A DNA stretch of 64,000 nucleotides, from contig NZ_CP155561.1 of NCBI RefSeq assembly GCF_022095615.2, positions 195,154 through 259,153 on the forward strand, in the 5' to 3' direction. Positions 35,550 to 43,991 of this stretch are shown here, piece by piece (position 1 is the stretch's first letter; every line of letters starts with the position of its first letter). The notes beneath the pieces are model-generated. The model was given only the letters and a program-made list of their open reading frames with translations. It ran no database searches and had not been told where the DNA came from. The DNA is from Bacillus thuringiensis. Its GTDB lineage: Bacteria > Bacillota > Bacilli > Bacillales > Bacillaceae_G. Both the position numbers and the translations under genes were made by a program.

Positions 35550-36393
35550 GGTTCTGGTGCAGAAATAGTGGGATATGAAAGAAGAGTAAAAGATTCCTAG
35601 CGGAATTGAACGTTATGCTGTTACACCAAAGAGTGCATTGATAAGATATATCTGCCTTTGGACAGACTTCTCCCCTTGGATAGTTTGTCCTTTTTTGACC
35701 ATATGCATTGCTTCTATTCCAGCAATCATTTTTGTAGCTGTATGCAATGATTTCAATCCAAGCATATTCCGAATCCGTTTTTTGATAAACCGGTGGTCTT
35801 ATTCAATGATATTGTTTAAATATTTTTTCACACGAAGTGGCATACCGTGTGGTATGCACTGTTCGTCTAACAGGATAGGATTTATCTCCATCAACAGTTA
35901 TAGAACGAGGTCCTGTGGCATGACAAGAAACCAAGGCTTTCTTTAGAAATCGCTTGGCAGCTTTGGCATCTCGTTTATTGCTCAAATAAAAATCAATTGT
36001 GTTTCCTTCGGAATCAATCGCACGATATAAGTACATTTTCTCGCCTTTGATTTTGATGTATGTCTCATCTACTCTCCAGGAATCATTTGTTCGTTTCAAA
36101 TGTTTTCGAATACGCTCATTCAATTCAGGTCCATATTGATGAACCCATCGCATAATCGTTGTATGGACCAAGGATAATTCTCTTTCTTCCATCATTTTCA
36201 CCAAATCACGAAGAATGAGGTTGTACCGTAGGTACCAACGTACCGCTAATACAATGATATCAGGCTGATAATGTTTCCATTTGAATATATTTTCTTTTTC
36301 CATACTGATCACACAACTTTTTAAGTAGTAGTACCAGTATGGCCAAGTTTGAAAGAACATTTTCAAATCGTTTAGCTTTGTTGCACCAGAACC
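35550..36393 (-). mobile_element. IS240 (IS6 family)
   Basis: Ends GGTTCTGGTGC... and ...GCACCAGAACC bound 844 bp. The transposase reads on the minus strand. Confidence 0.85.
35613..36303 (-). pseudogene. IS240 transposase, frameshifted
   Basis: It starts MEKENIFKWKHYQPDIIVLA and carries the IS6 DDE core: MRWVHQYGPELNERI, then SWRVDETYIKIKGEKMYLYR with the first Asp, and GPRSITVDGDKSYPV with the second. A frameshift near 35870 separates the C-terminal part (DHRFIKK-IRNMLGLKSLHTA, with the Glu in EQDHR). It is likely inactive. Confidence 0.85.
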
Positions 36394-36536
36394 CAGGAAA
36401 GCACCCGTGTACATATTTAAGCTAGCATTTATAGGATATAGCAAGCATATACCAATAAGAAAAATTAACTATATTATAATTTGATAATATAAAAGTCACT
36501 ATTGAGAAAATGGGGAAGTCTATGTTTCACTCAAAA

Positions 36537-36574
36537 AAGAAAAGATGCCTGCGTAAAAGCAGACATCTTTTCTT
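36537..36574 (-). terminator. Terminator of the 26-aa peptide gene
   Basis: AAAAGATG-CCTGC and GCAG-ACATCTTTT form a stem with flanking A and T runs, so it can act on both strands. It lies 26 bases past the peptide stop. Confidence 0.7.
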
Positions 36575-36599
36575 CTTTGCCATTTTTAGAAGCCAGTGA

Positions 36600-36680
36600 C
36601 TACATTAATACTTTTAATAAGTCTGTTACTAACGGAATTACGCCACCAATAAATTTTAATACTGCAATTGCAATTTCCAT
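36600..36680 (-). CDS. 26-aa amphipathic peptide (PSM/delta-lysin-like)
   Basis: The frame reads MEIAIAVLKFIGGVIPLVTD, then LLKVLM. It is nearly all hydrophobic with Lys and Glu/Asp on one face, so an amphipathic helix is expected. AGGGGG stands 10 bases before the ATG and a strong terminator follows, so it looks like a real gene although tiny. Size and pattern recall phenol-soluble modulins and small membrane toxins. No homology is claimed. Alternatives are a leaderless bacteriocin or a type I toxin. Confidence 0.5.
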   Translation of the reverse strand: MEIAIAVLKFIGGVIPLVTDLLKVLM

Positions 36681-36876
36681 CCCATGTATGCCCCCTATTT
36701 AAATCTTACTTTCATTATTAATTGGCTTTATAATACACCACAATAGGGTGATTTTAATATGTAATTTTATATATCTGGATATTTCATATGCTATAACATT
36801 TCATTTTTTCAAAAGGAAATTTCTCTTTCAAAAAGAATCTATACAAATATACACTTTTTTGAAGGCGTGATTCTCA

Positions 36877-37416
36877 TTGACTGAAACCCTTAGCATTGAA
36901 GAATTAAACACTTTTTTACCACTTGCTTCTCTAGAATCCTTGTCTGATGGGGAACAAAAGCTACGTTTACAATATTGGAAAGAACATTTTACTGGTAAGG
37001 AAATTTTAGAAGGTTTAGGCACATATAAAAAGAAATTATATGACTTGTATAAAAAACATGACGTTTCCACAACAAGTAAGCAACAAAAAGCAACTACCCC
37101 ACAGGAAAAAGAAACCCCTGTCGACTCACAACCCAACATTGTTCCAGATCCTATAGAAACACCTACCATTTTAGCAACAACTCAGCCTCAAAACATAATA
37201 GAAGTTAATTCTACCGCTCATACACCTATTTCTTTCGAACCTATTGAATCCATAGAACCATGTTCTATTCCCGAATCTTTTTATATTCACTACGCTGGGA
37301 TAAAATCAAAAGAAAAGATGATTCTCCAATTAAAATCCATTGCTAGTTTACTAGAGGAAGAGACACATGTACAGTATGAATTTTCTATTCAAATTCACAA
37401 GACTTCTCAAAATTAG
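36877..37416 (+). CDS. Hypothetical plasmid protein, 179 aa
   Basis: The TTG start has GAAGGCG upstream. Residues 1-65 are helical (SIEELNTFLPLASLESLSDG, then KEHFTGKEILEGLGTYKKKL) and might contain an HTH. Residues 66-130 are a low-complexity Pro/Thr/Ser/Gln linker. Residues 135-179 form a small ordered C-terminal part (FYIHYAGIKSKEKMILQLKS). A clean terminator follows at 37431-37466. No named family is recognised. Confidence 0.6.
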   Translation: MTETLSIEELNTFLPLASLESLSDGEQKLRLQYWKEHFTGKEILEGLGTYKKKLYDLYKKHDVSTTSKQQKATTPQEKETPVDSQPNIVPDPIETPTILATTQPQNIIEVNSTAHTPISFEPIESIEPCSIPESFYIHYAGIKSKEKMILQLKSIASLLEEETHVQYEFSIQIHKTSQN

Positions 37417-37430
37417 TCCTATCACTCCTC

Positions 37431-37466
37431 AAAAAGGCTTCCTAATTTTATTAGGAAGCTTTCTTA
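37431..37466 (+). terminator. Hairpin terminator
   Basis: AAGGCTTCCTAAT and ATTAGGAAGCTTT with a 3-4-base loop are followed by CTTA. Confidence 0.8.
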
Positions 37467-37561
37467 CTTACTCGACAGATACTAATAGAACTACTGAGAA
37501 TGTCTATTCTACATATTCACATTTCTTTTTCGTAAATCCCCATCTGATACAGGGTATTTAT

Positions 37562-37855
37562 TTAGAGTTTCAATTTCAGCATGAACAATTGTTTGCATGG
37601 TTTGGTGCACTTTTTGTATTTGTATGATTTCTTTTTTCTTTCACGTGCTGTCATACTTTTTAATGTTTTTACCGATAGACTTTTTAATTTCTGATACTCT
37701 TTTGTATGTTCTAACTTGTTTGTATCGATATACGCTAATGTAGGAAATTGAGTTAACAGCTCGTTTTTATCTTTTTCCAATTTTTGATATACATATTGCT
37801 TTAAAATATGAATTTCTTTTTGTAAACGTACAAAGGTTTCAATATATTCCTCCAA
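37562..37855 (-). CDS. Basic helical hypothetical protein, probably frameshifted at its start
   Basis: The 97-residue frame (EEYIETFVRLQKEIHILKQY...) is Lys-rich and helical, ending KKCTKPCKQLFMLKLKL. Upstream, a frame offset by one base reads LFYSLHEYSDEDW directly into EEYIETF. A missing G near 37856 has therefore probably cut off the true N-terminus, which would begin around 37896. The family is unknown. It seems to belong with the small gene upstream at 37932-38081. Confidence 0.45.
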   Translation of the reverse strand: MEEYIETFVRLQKEIHILKQYVYQKLEKDKNELLTQFPTLAYIDTNKLEHTKEYQKLKSLSVKTLKSMTARERKKKSYKYKKCTKPCKQLFMLKLKL

Positions 37856-37931
37856 TCCTCATCGGAATATTCATGTAAGGAATAAAACAATATGACTGTA
37901 AGTTCCTTTTATATAATTGTAGACAAACATC

Positions 37932-38081
37932 CTACTTTTCCTCCGGTTTTTGTTCCAAACAATATAATCTATTCACAAGGCGATTATATTCGCTTCTTGT
38001 AATTTCTTTAAAATATAGTTGGACTAATAAATCTTTATGCGCTTTTGAAAACGCTATTTTATCAATAAATTTTGGATACAT
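37932..38081 (-). CDS. Small hypothetical protein, 49 aa
   Basis: MYPKFIDKIAFSKAHKDLLV, then QLYFKEITRSEYNRLVNRLY, is a compact charged helical protein. GGGAGAAG lies 4-5 bases before the ATG. It precedes the basic helical gene on the same strand, likely as an operon. The family is unknown. Confidence 0.5.
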   Translation of the reverse strand: MYPKFIDKIAFSKAHKDLLVQLYFKEITRSEYNRLVNRLYCLEQKPEEK

Positions 38082-38356
38082 CTAAGGCTTCTCTCCCATT
38101 CTATTAGACCACTCTTTCCCCTTTCATTATTTTATATTGATATAAAACCCTAATCAATCAAAACTCAATAAAAATAACGGGATATATTGTGATTGTACTA
38201 GAAACTATTATTATAGACATGTAGGAAGTATATTTTTTCCTATTTGAAGTCGATGGACGTCCAATTTCACGTTATGGAACATATAAAAAATGCTGCCTAA
38301 CGTACACCGTGTTGAAATTAATTTTGAATACCTATGAATGAAGGGGGCCGGTTATT

Positions 38357-38592
38357 TTGAAACATGTGGAGACATATTTTCGTGAAAACAGAGTAGATAA
38401 AAAATTAAAAATATTTTTAACAAACGGATTAGAGGAGAAAGTTATTGTCTATGTCCCTCATTCAAGTGGAAAAACATTGTGTTTCAACCGTATAATAAAA
38501 TAAAACAACAAAAATTAAGAATAGAACAACCCATATCTTTGTTAGAGAAAAAAGAGATCTCGGTTGGACACTATCTGATGTTGAGCGAATAG
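38357..38592 (+). pseudogene. Small hypothetical gene with one frameshift
   Basis: The TTG start after AAGGGGGCC reads KHVETYFRENRVDKKLKIFL...VYVPHSSGKTLCF. One frame then stops at 38503, while the next frame continues FQPYNKIKQQKLRIEQPISL, then KEISVGHYLMLSE, to 38592. About 78 residues would result. It is a soluble beta-rich protein and unrecognised. Confidence 0.4.
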
Positions 38593-38600
38593 AATTCTAA

Positions 38601-38854
38601 ATGGACTTCCTATTCAAAGCAAACGATTTTCAATGTTCATTCGTTTTATACCAGCACCAAAACAATTATGTTGCAATTGTAGATGCTAATTTGCGCAGCT
38701 TTTACATACAAGCTACTAACATTAGTAACACCGAGTTAAAGACGCTCTAAAAAAAGAATGCAAGACACGTGGATTTTTTGAGCGTTTTCAAAATAAATGT
38801 GCACTCGCTCCCCTAGAAGAAAAGCAGATAAAACAACAAAAGATTGTAGGTTAA
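38601..38854 (+). pseudogene. Small hypothetical gene with one frameshift
   Basis: MDFLFKANDFQCSFVLYQHQ...NTELK is followed, after a one-base shift near 38745, by ALKKECKTRGFFERFQNKCA, LAPLEEKQIKQQKIVG. There is no ribosome site at the ATG, so the true start may lie in the preceding pseudogene. The family is unknown. Confidence 0.35.
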
Positions 38855-38898
38855 TTATATATAAACAGAGAAATCTAAAAAATCTTGGAGGTACTATT

Positions 38899-39093
38899 TT
38901 GAAAATCAATCAGTATACACTTTCCTATCGATTTTACGAAATCCCTACAAGGTATGTCGAGAAGGTTCTAACTCTTTTGTTAGAATCTTCTCTTATTTTT
39001 TCGAAACAAAAGAGTCTTTTAAATTTTTTATCCAAAGAGATTTATGTAAATCAGTATGGGAAATCCAATTCCTTGATTCATGAGAACCGATAA
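38899..39093 (+). pseudogene. 5' end of a small gene running into a terminator
   Basis: TTG at 38899 follows GGAGGTACTATT and reads KINQYTLSYRFYEIPTRYVE. It then passes through a GAGAAGGTTCTAAC/GTTAGAATCTTCTC hairpin (38960-38996) followed by T-runs. The natural stop was probably lost. The family is unknown. Confidence 0.35.
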
Positions 39094-39238
39094 ATTCATT
39101 ATTAATGGGATGCCATACAATGAGATATATTTCATTTTCATATTGTATTTCATCAAATTGCCGCAACGATTTTCCTAATGTATCGGATTGACCGATAGGT
39201 ATTGCTCCTTTTTCTAAAATCTCTTTAAATTTTTTCAA
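38993..39238 (-). CDS. Hypothetical protein, 81 aa
   Basis: TTG start with AAGGAG 10 bases upstream. The product, KKFKEILEKGAIPIGQSDTL then GKSLRQFDEIQYENEIYLIV, is a small alpha/beta protein with no membrane segment. WHPINNEFIGSHESRNWISH near the C-terminus is distinctive. The family is unknown. Its 3' end overlaps, in the opposite direction, the remnant described at 38899. Confidence 0.5.
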   Translation of the reverse strand: MKKFKEILEKGAIPIGQSDTLGKSLRQFDEIQYENEIYLIVWHPINNEFIGSHESRNWISHTDLHKSLWIKNLKDSFVSKK

Positions 39239-39769
39239 AGGTATCCCACTCCTTAGTTATAGGTATATGTATATATTTTTTAAAGAGTGTATTTTTCCCT
39301 TCTTTATTATAGCTGATTAGGAATGGATATTAAAAAAATACATGCAATAATCACTCTCAATAAATGAAAGGAGAGTGCTGAAATTGTTATATTAGCTATG
39401 TATATAATAAAAGGCATACTGATAGGCCTCACCATACATTGCCCATGGCAACGAGGGGATTCGAGAAAATATGCCCAATCTTCAGTTCGTAAAGGTACAC
39501 CTTTTGTAGTGGAGTAATTTCTATTAAAAGCAGTACGTCAAAAAGTTTGAGACGAAATTTTGAAACACTTCAAAATCATATAGACCTTTTGAATCATTCA
39601 TAAATTCTTACTTTGCATTTATCAAAAACAATGGTTTTTAATAAATGTAAAATTAATAAAATTTAATCCTTATAAATCGCTTAACTACGTTATCAAGACT
39701 ATTGTCAAAATCAAATTAACTTTAACTACCCTTTATGATAAAATTACCTTGTAAAGGTTGGGTGATTTC
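39239..39769. other. Intergenic with a stray transposon end
   Basis: GGCCTCACCATACATTGCCC at about 39425 resembles the ends of the cry transposon and IS231-type ends. The rest is unrecognised. Confidence 0.35.
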
Positions 39770-40614
39770 ATGAATTCATACATTTATGGCTATGCAAGAG
39801 TAAGTATCCAACAACAAGATTTGATTCATCAACTAGACAGGCTTCAAAATTATAACTGAAAAAATAACAGGTACGAAAAGCAATCGTCCAGAGCTTACTC
39901 GATTAAAAGATAAAATTAGACCTGGTGATACATTAGTTGTTGAAAGCTTTTCTAGATTAGGAAGAAGTACCAAAGATTTAATTGAATTTGTTGATTTTTT
40001 TGAGAATAAGAAAGTTAAGCTAATTAGTATTAAAGAACAAGTTTGATACTAATACACCTCAAGGGAAATTGATGTTAACAATATTTTAAGCATTCAGCCA
40101 GTTTGAAAGAGACTTAATTGCTCAACGTACTCTAGAGGGGCTTGAAAGTGCAAGAGGAAGAGTAGGTGGACGCCCTCGTGTTAAGGATAGTTTTCTTCAG
40201 AGAGCATTGAAGTTATATGATTCTAAAGAATATAGCATCCAAGAAATTATAAACATGACAGGTATTAGTCAAGCTACACTTTACCGATATATACGAAAAA
40301 ATAAGCAAACCGAAAAAGGCGAACAAACTAAAGAACAAACAGCCACAATTCGTATGTTGGTACGTGTAGAAAATAATAATAAATTTGTACGAGGATAGGG
40401 GAAAGTTCGAAAGAATATCGAATCTTTCCTTATATCACAATATAATATGGAACAACGTTCAGGAGAATATATATTTTATGTTCCTTACAACACAATTTCA
40501 GATTTAGAAAAAAAGGTAGATAGCATAATTCGTAAAATTGATTTTGAAGCGGATTTACAAAACTGTTTTACGGAGTTAGATGTGTACTGTGATGAATTGG
40601 ATCTACAATGGTAA
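39770..40614 (+). pseudogene. Serine recombinase (resolvase type), multiply broken
   Basis: NSYIYGYARVSIQQQDLIHQ holds the catalytic Ser. KITGTKSNRPELTRLKDKIR, then GDTLVVESFSRLGRSTKDLI, follows in a shifted frame; then SQFERDLIAQRTLEGLESAR and the C-terminal HTH (YSIQEIINMTGISQATLYRY). A further shifted extension (KNIESFLISQYNMEQRSGEY to DELDLQW) ends at 40614. At least four indels or stops are present. It is not functional. Confidence 0.75.
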
Positions 40615-40688
40615 AAGTAGCATTTGCTTATATTAAGAATTACATTATAAAATAATAAGAAGAAAAGAAAGACAGGGAGAGGAAACCC

Positions 40689-41543
40689 ATGTCCACAAAA
40701 TTAGTAAATTTACGGATTGATTTCGCTTTTAAACAGTTATTCGGAGCGAAGGGAAACGAAGAAATTTTAACTGGATTTCTAAACGCTATCCTAGAAGAAT
40801 CTTTAGATGCACCTATTGCATCTCTACAACTAGAAGATCCACATCTTCATAAATCTTATGAAGATGATAAGTTATCCATATTAGACTTATTAGCAACATT
40901 AGACAATGGAACGCAAGTGAATATAGAGATACAACTTCGCAATACACATGATATGGTGAAACAATCTTTATATTACTGGAGTAAACTCTATACATCCCAA
41001 ATGCAAGAGGGGATGCCCTATCGTTCACTTCGGAAAACAATTACCATTAACTTATTAGATTTTATATTATTCTCCCAGGATGATTCATTTCATACCATAG
41101 GACAATTATGGAATAGCAAAAAACAGCAGATACTAAGTGATGATATTGAAATCCACTTTGTTGAAATTCCAAAATTGGTCAAACAATGGCATGAAGAAAA
41201 AGTAAACCCATGGGAAAATGTATTTGTTCGTTGGATGTTATTACTACCAGCACATGAAGATGAACATTTAACTCAAATATTGGAGGAGATTGGGATGAAT
41301 CAAGATCCAATTTTACAAAAAGCAATAAATAAATGGGAAAATATGAGCCATGACTCCTCATTCCGAACAGCTTATGAGGCTCGTGAAAAGTTATTTTTAG
41401 ATGAACAAGCCAAGTTGGCACACGCTCGTGAAGAAGGAAAAATCCAATTAATCCGTGGGATGCATAAGAATGGTATGCCATTAGAAGACATTGCAAAATT
41501 CACAGATCTAAGTACAGAAGAAATACGGAAACTACTATTATAA
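40689..41543 (+). CDS. Rpn-family PD-(D/E)XK nuclease
   Basis: The protein has 284 residues. The N-terminal half shows the family signature: RIDFAFKQLFGAKGNEEILT, then LSILDLLATLDNGTQVNIEI (catalytic D...E-x-Q core), then MVKQSLYYWSKLYTSQMQEG. The C-terminal third is helical and ends with an HTH-like LEDIAKFTDLSTEEIRKLL. Rpn (PDDEXK transposase-like) proteins promote RecA-independent recombination in E. coli and are common on mobile DNA. GGAGAGG precedes the ATG and a terminator follows. It appears intact. Confidence 0.85.
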   Translation: MSTKLVNLRIDFAFKQLFGAKGNEEILTGFLNAILEESLDAPIASLQLEDPHLHKSYEDDKLSILDLLATLDNGTQVNIEIQLRNTHDMVKQSLYYWSKLYTSQMQEGMPYRSLRKTITINLLDFILFSQDDSFHTIGQLWNSKKQQILSDDIEIHFVEIPKLVKQWHEEKVNPWENVFVRWMLLLPAHEDEHLTQILEEIGMNQDPILQKAINKWENMSHDSSFRTAYEAREKLFLDEQAKLAHAREEGKIQLIRGMHKNGMPLEDIAKFTDLSTEEIRKLLL

Positions 41544-41556
41544 TACGTATTATTAC

Positions 41557-41589
41557 AAAAACTTTGCGGAAAATATCGCAAAGTTTTTT
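41557..41589 (+). terminator. Terminator of the Rpn-family gene
   Basis: AAAAACTTTGCG pairs with CGCAAAGTTTTT. Confidence 0.85.
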
Positions 41590-41722
41590 ATTCAGTCCTT
41601 TAAACATCAACTCCTTAAAATATTTTCCCCTTTTTAGACAGTTTACTTTTAATTTATATTAGTGTGATTTTAAAAATAAGTTGTACCGTTTGTGAAAAAT
41701 TTGATTAAAAATCCTATATAAG

Positions 41723-41879
41723 GCCTCACCATATATGCCTATTAACTTAAGAGATGTATACACCCCAAAAACAAAAAAATGAGCTGATTTCTTAAGATAA
41801 CTAACTGTAGAGAAAGAGAATTTTCATTTAGGGGATACTTCAAAACCTTAGCTTGATGGCGATGGGACGTTACCCCATT
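41723..41879. mobile_element. IS231-type MITE
   Basis: The left end GGCCTCACCATATATGCC continues TATTAACTTAAG. The right end TTAGCTTGATGGCGATGGGA is followed by CGTTACCCC. These are IS231-like ends 157 bp apart with no genes inside. Confidence 0.5.
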
Positions 41880-42030
41880 AAGGAGTTTTTATCTTGAAAT
41901 CAACGGATGTATTATCATACATGTCAATCAATATGCTAAATTGCATATCCAAAAAAGTATAATTTGTTAACATTTACAAAATAAGGGTTATTCTTATGAA
42001 ATTCTGTTAATATCAAACTTGTATTAACAA

Positions 42031-42550
42031 AATCAAAGGCAAAAAATGTACTTATATCGTACGATTGATTCCGAAGGAAACACAATTGATTTTTATTTGA
42101 GTAGTAAACGAGATGTCAAAGCTGCCAAGCGATTTCTAAAGAAAGCCTTGGTTTCTTGTCATGCCACAGGACCTCGTTCTATAACTGTTGATGGAGATAA
42201 AGCCTATCCTGTTGCGATAAGGGATCTAAAAGACGAACAGTGCATACCACACGGTATGCCACTTCGTGTGAAAAAATATTTAAACAATATCATTGAACAA
42301 GACCACCGGTTTATCAAAAAAACGAATTCGGAATATGCTGGGATTGAAATCATTGCATACAGCTACAAAAATGATTGCTGGAATAGAAGCTATGCATATG
42401 GTCAAAAAAGGACAAACTATCCAAGGGGAGAAGTCTGTCCAAAGGCAGATATATCTTATCAATGCACTCTTTGGTGTAACAGCATAACGTTCAATTCCGC
42501 TAGAAATCTTTTACTCTTCTTTCATATCCCACTATTTTTGCACCAGAACC
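42031..42550 (+). mobile_element. IS240 3' fragment
   Basis: The transposase is present only from KGKKCTYIVRLIPK / MYLYRTIDSEGNTIDFYLSS onward and ends ...LFGVTA at about 42487, with a frame change near 42310. The intact right end ATTTTTGCACCAGAACC closes it at 42550. The left half is missing. Confidence 0.8.
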
Positions 42551-42640
42551 TTTTGGAGTATGTTGTGAGAAAGAGAAGAACTCTATTACCATTAATTTTA
42601 CATTAAATATCAATTTAACATAAAATTTAATGTAAGAATC

Positions 42641-42680
42641 AATTTTCATGTTATAATTTGTATATTATAACATGAAAATT
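42641..42680. repeat. Perfect 17-6-17 palindrome before the TIR gene
   Basis: AATTTTCATGTTATAAT, spacer TTGTAT, then the exact complement. It ends 21 bases before the TIR start codon. The inner 11-6-11 part has the dimensions of a Xer/dif-type core site. It could equally be an operator. Confidence 0.75.
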
Positions 42681-42701
42681 ATATTTGAAAGGAATTACAT
42701 A

Positions 42702-43886
42702 ATGATAAACGCAGCTCATGAAATGGTAGATTTTTTTATAAGTTATAATCATAAAGATGAAACAATGGCAGAATGGATTGCATGGATTCTTGAAGAAGCT
42801 GGATATACAACGTTTATTCAGGCATGGGACTTTAGAAGTGGTAATAACTTTATTTTACAAATGGATAAAGGAGCTAGGAATTCCAAACACACGATAGCAT
42901 TGTTATCTTCAAATTATAAGGAATCCCTATACACCCAACCTGAATGGTCAGCGGCATTTGTAAAGGATCCTACAGGTGAAAATCAAAAACTTATTCCAGT
43001 AAGAATTGAGGATATTAATCTTGATGGTTTATTTCCCTCAATAATTTATATTGATTTAGTAAACAAAGATGAAAATTCTGCACGAAAAGAAATTTTAAAT
43101 GGTATACAAACTGAAAGAAAGAAACCGAAAATTGCCCCTTCTTTCCCAGGTAAAATCCCTGAAAAAACTGAACAGATAGTTCGTCCTTCTGAAAATTGGT
43201 ATGAAGAGTTTGTAAATGATAGAATAAAGAAGATTATGCAAGGTAATTTTATGCTTAACGTAACAAGTGGACCAAAAGTTGTCATTCATATAGTTCCATT
43301 AGAATCAATTGAAAAAAAGAAATTATATAAAGTATCAGAATTGGAATTTGGTAAACTAATAAGGCCTCCTTATAGTAATAGGTGGGAATATGGTGAAAAT
43401 AAGGCCGGATACTATACTTCTTCTAGAGTGAATGAAAAAGAGCTTCCACATGGATATGTTCAATTTTATCGAAATGGCTGTATAGAATCAGTAAGCGGTT
43501 CATTGCTTGGTAAAAGTATATTTATAGATAAACCATATATTGTGCATGAATTATTTGAGCAAGAAATTATAAATCATATCTATGATATATGCTCAAAAAT
43601 CACAAAAAAAATAGCAGTACATGTACCCATTGCTATCCAAATTAGTCTCCTAAATGCAAACGGTTATTATATATCAAAATATTCTAATCAAGTAGAACGA
43701 ACAATTCAAGATAACTTAGTAAAATTACAACCGATAATTCTCCGATCATGGGACTCTAGCATTGATAAAGCATTGCGCCCTGCTTTTGATAAATTATGGA
43801 ATATTTGTGGATTTGGACAATCTCCTAACTATGATTCTGAAGGTAATTGGAGACGTTATGAGAATATTAATGTAATTTCTGAATAA
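42702..43886 (+). CDS. TIR-domain protein, 394 aa (candidate defence effector)
   Basis: The start at 42702 is supported by GAAAGGAATTAC. Residues about 8-125 form a TIR domain: MVDFFISYNHKDETMAEWIA, then SKHTIALLSSNYKESLYTQP and EWSAAFVKD, where the Glu of PEWSAAF fits the catalytic Glu of NAD-cleaving TIRs. The C-terminal 230 residues (about 165-394), with HGYVQFYRNGCIESVSGSLL, resemble the domain often attached to bacterial TIR and AlbA-type proteins. TIR proteins commonly cause NAD depletion in phage defence. Two 40-bp palindromes flank the gene and a tyrosine recombinase follows. Confidence 0.8.
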   Translation: MINAAHEMVDFFISYNHKDETMAEWIAWILEEAGYTTFIQAWDFRSGNNFILQMDKGARNSKHTIALLSSNYKESLYTQPEWSAAFVKDPTGENQKLIPVRIEDINLDGLFPSIIYIDLVNKDENSARKEILNGIQTERKKPKIAPSFPGKIPEKTEQIVRPSENWYEEFVNDRIKKIMQGNFMLNVTSGPKVVIHIVPLESIEKKKLYKVSELEFGKLIRPPYSNRWEYGENKAGYYTSSRVNEKELPHGYVQFYRNGCIESVSGSLLGKSIFIDKPYIVHELFEQEIINHIYDICSKITKKIAVHVPIAIQISLLNANGYYISKYSNQVERTIQDNLVKLQPIILRSWDSSIDKALRPAFDKLWNICGFGQSPNYDSEGNWRRYENINVISE

Positions 43887-43932
43887 TTATCAATTAAAAT
43901 TGTATTCAATGTAAAATTATACAAATTTATAC

Positions 43933-43972
43933 AAAATATTACATTAATTATAAGAAATTAATGTAATATTTT
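43933..43972. repeat. Perfect 17-6-17 palindrome before the recombinase
   Basis: AAAATATTACATTAATT, spacer ATAAGA, then the exact complement. It lies 46 bases after the TIR stop and 19 bases before the recombinase start. The inner motif TTACATTAA also occurs as an inverted pair at about 42597-42635 on the other side of the TIR gene. Confidence 0.75.
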
Positions 43973-43991
43973 AAAGTTTGAGGTGAAAAAA

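Noticed and set aside
36502..36702. 66-codon plus-strand frame over the 26-aa peptide gene
   Set aside because: It reads through the terminator and has no ribosome site. The minus-strand peptide has both ribosome site and terminator.
42720..43300. Minus-strand frames within the TIR gene
   Set aside because: The plus strand carries clear TIR motifs and a ribosome site. The antisense frames show no domain.
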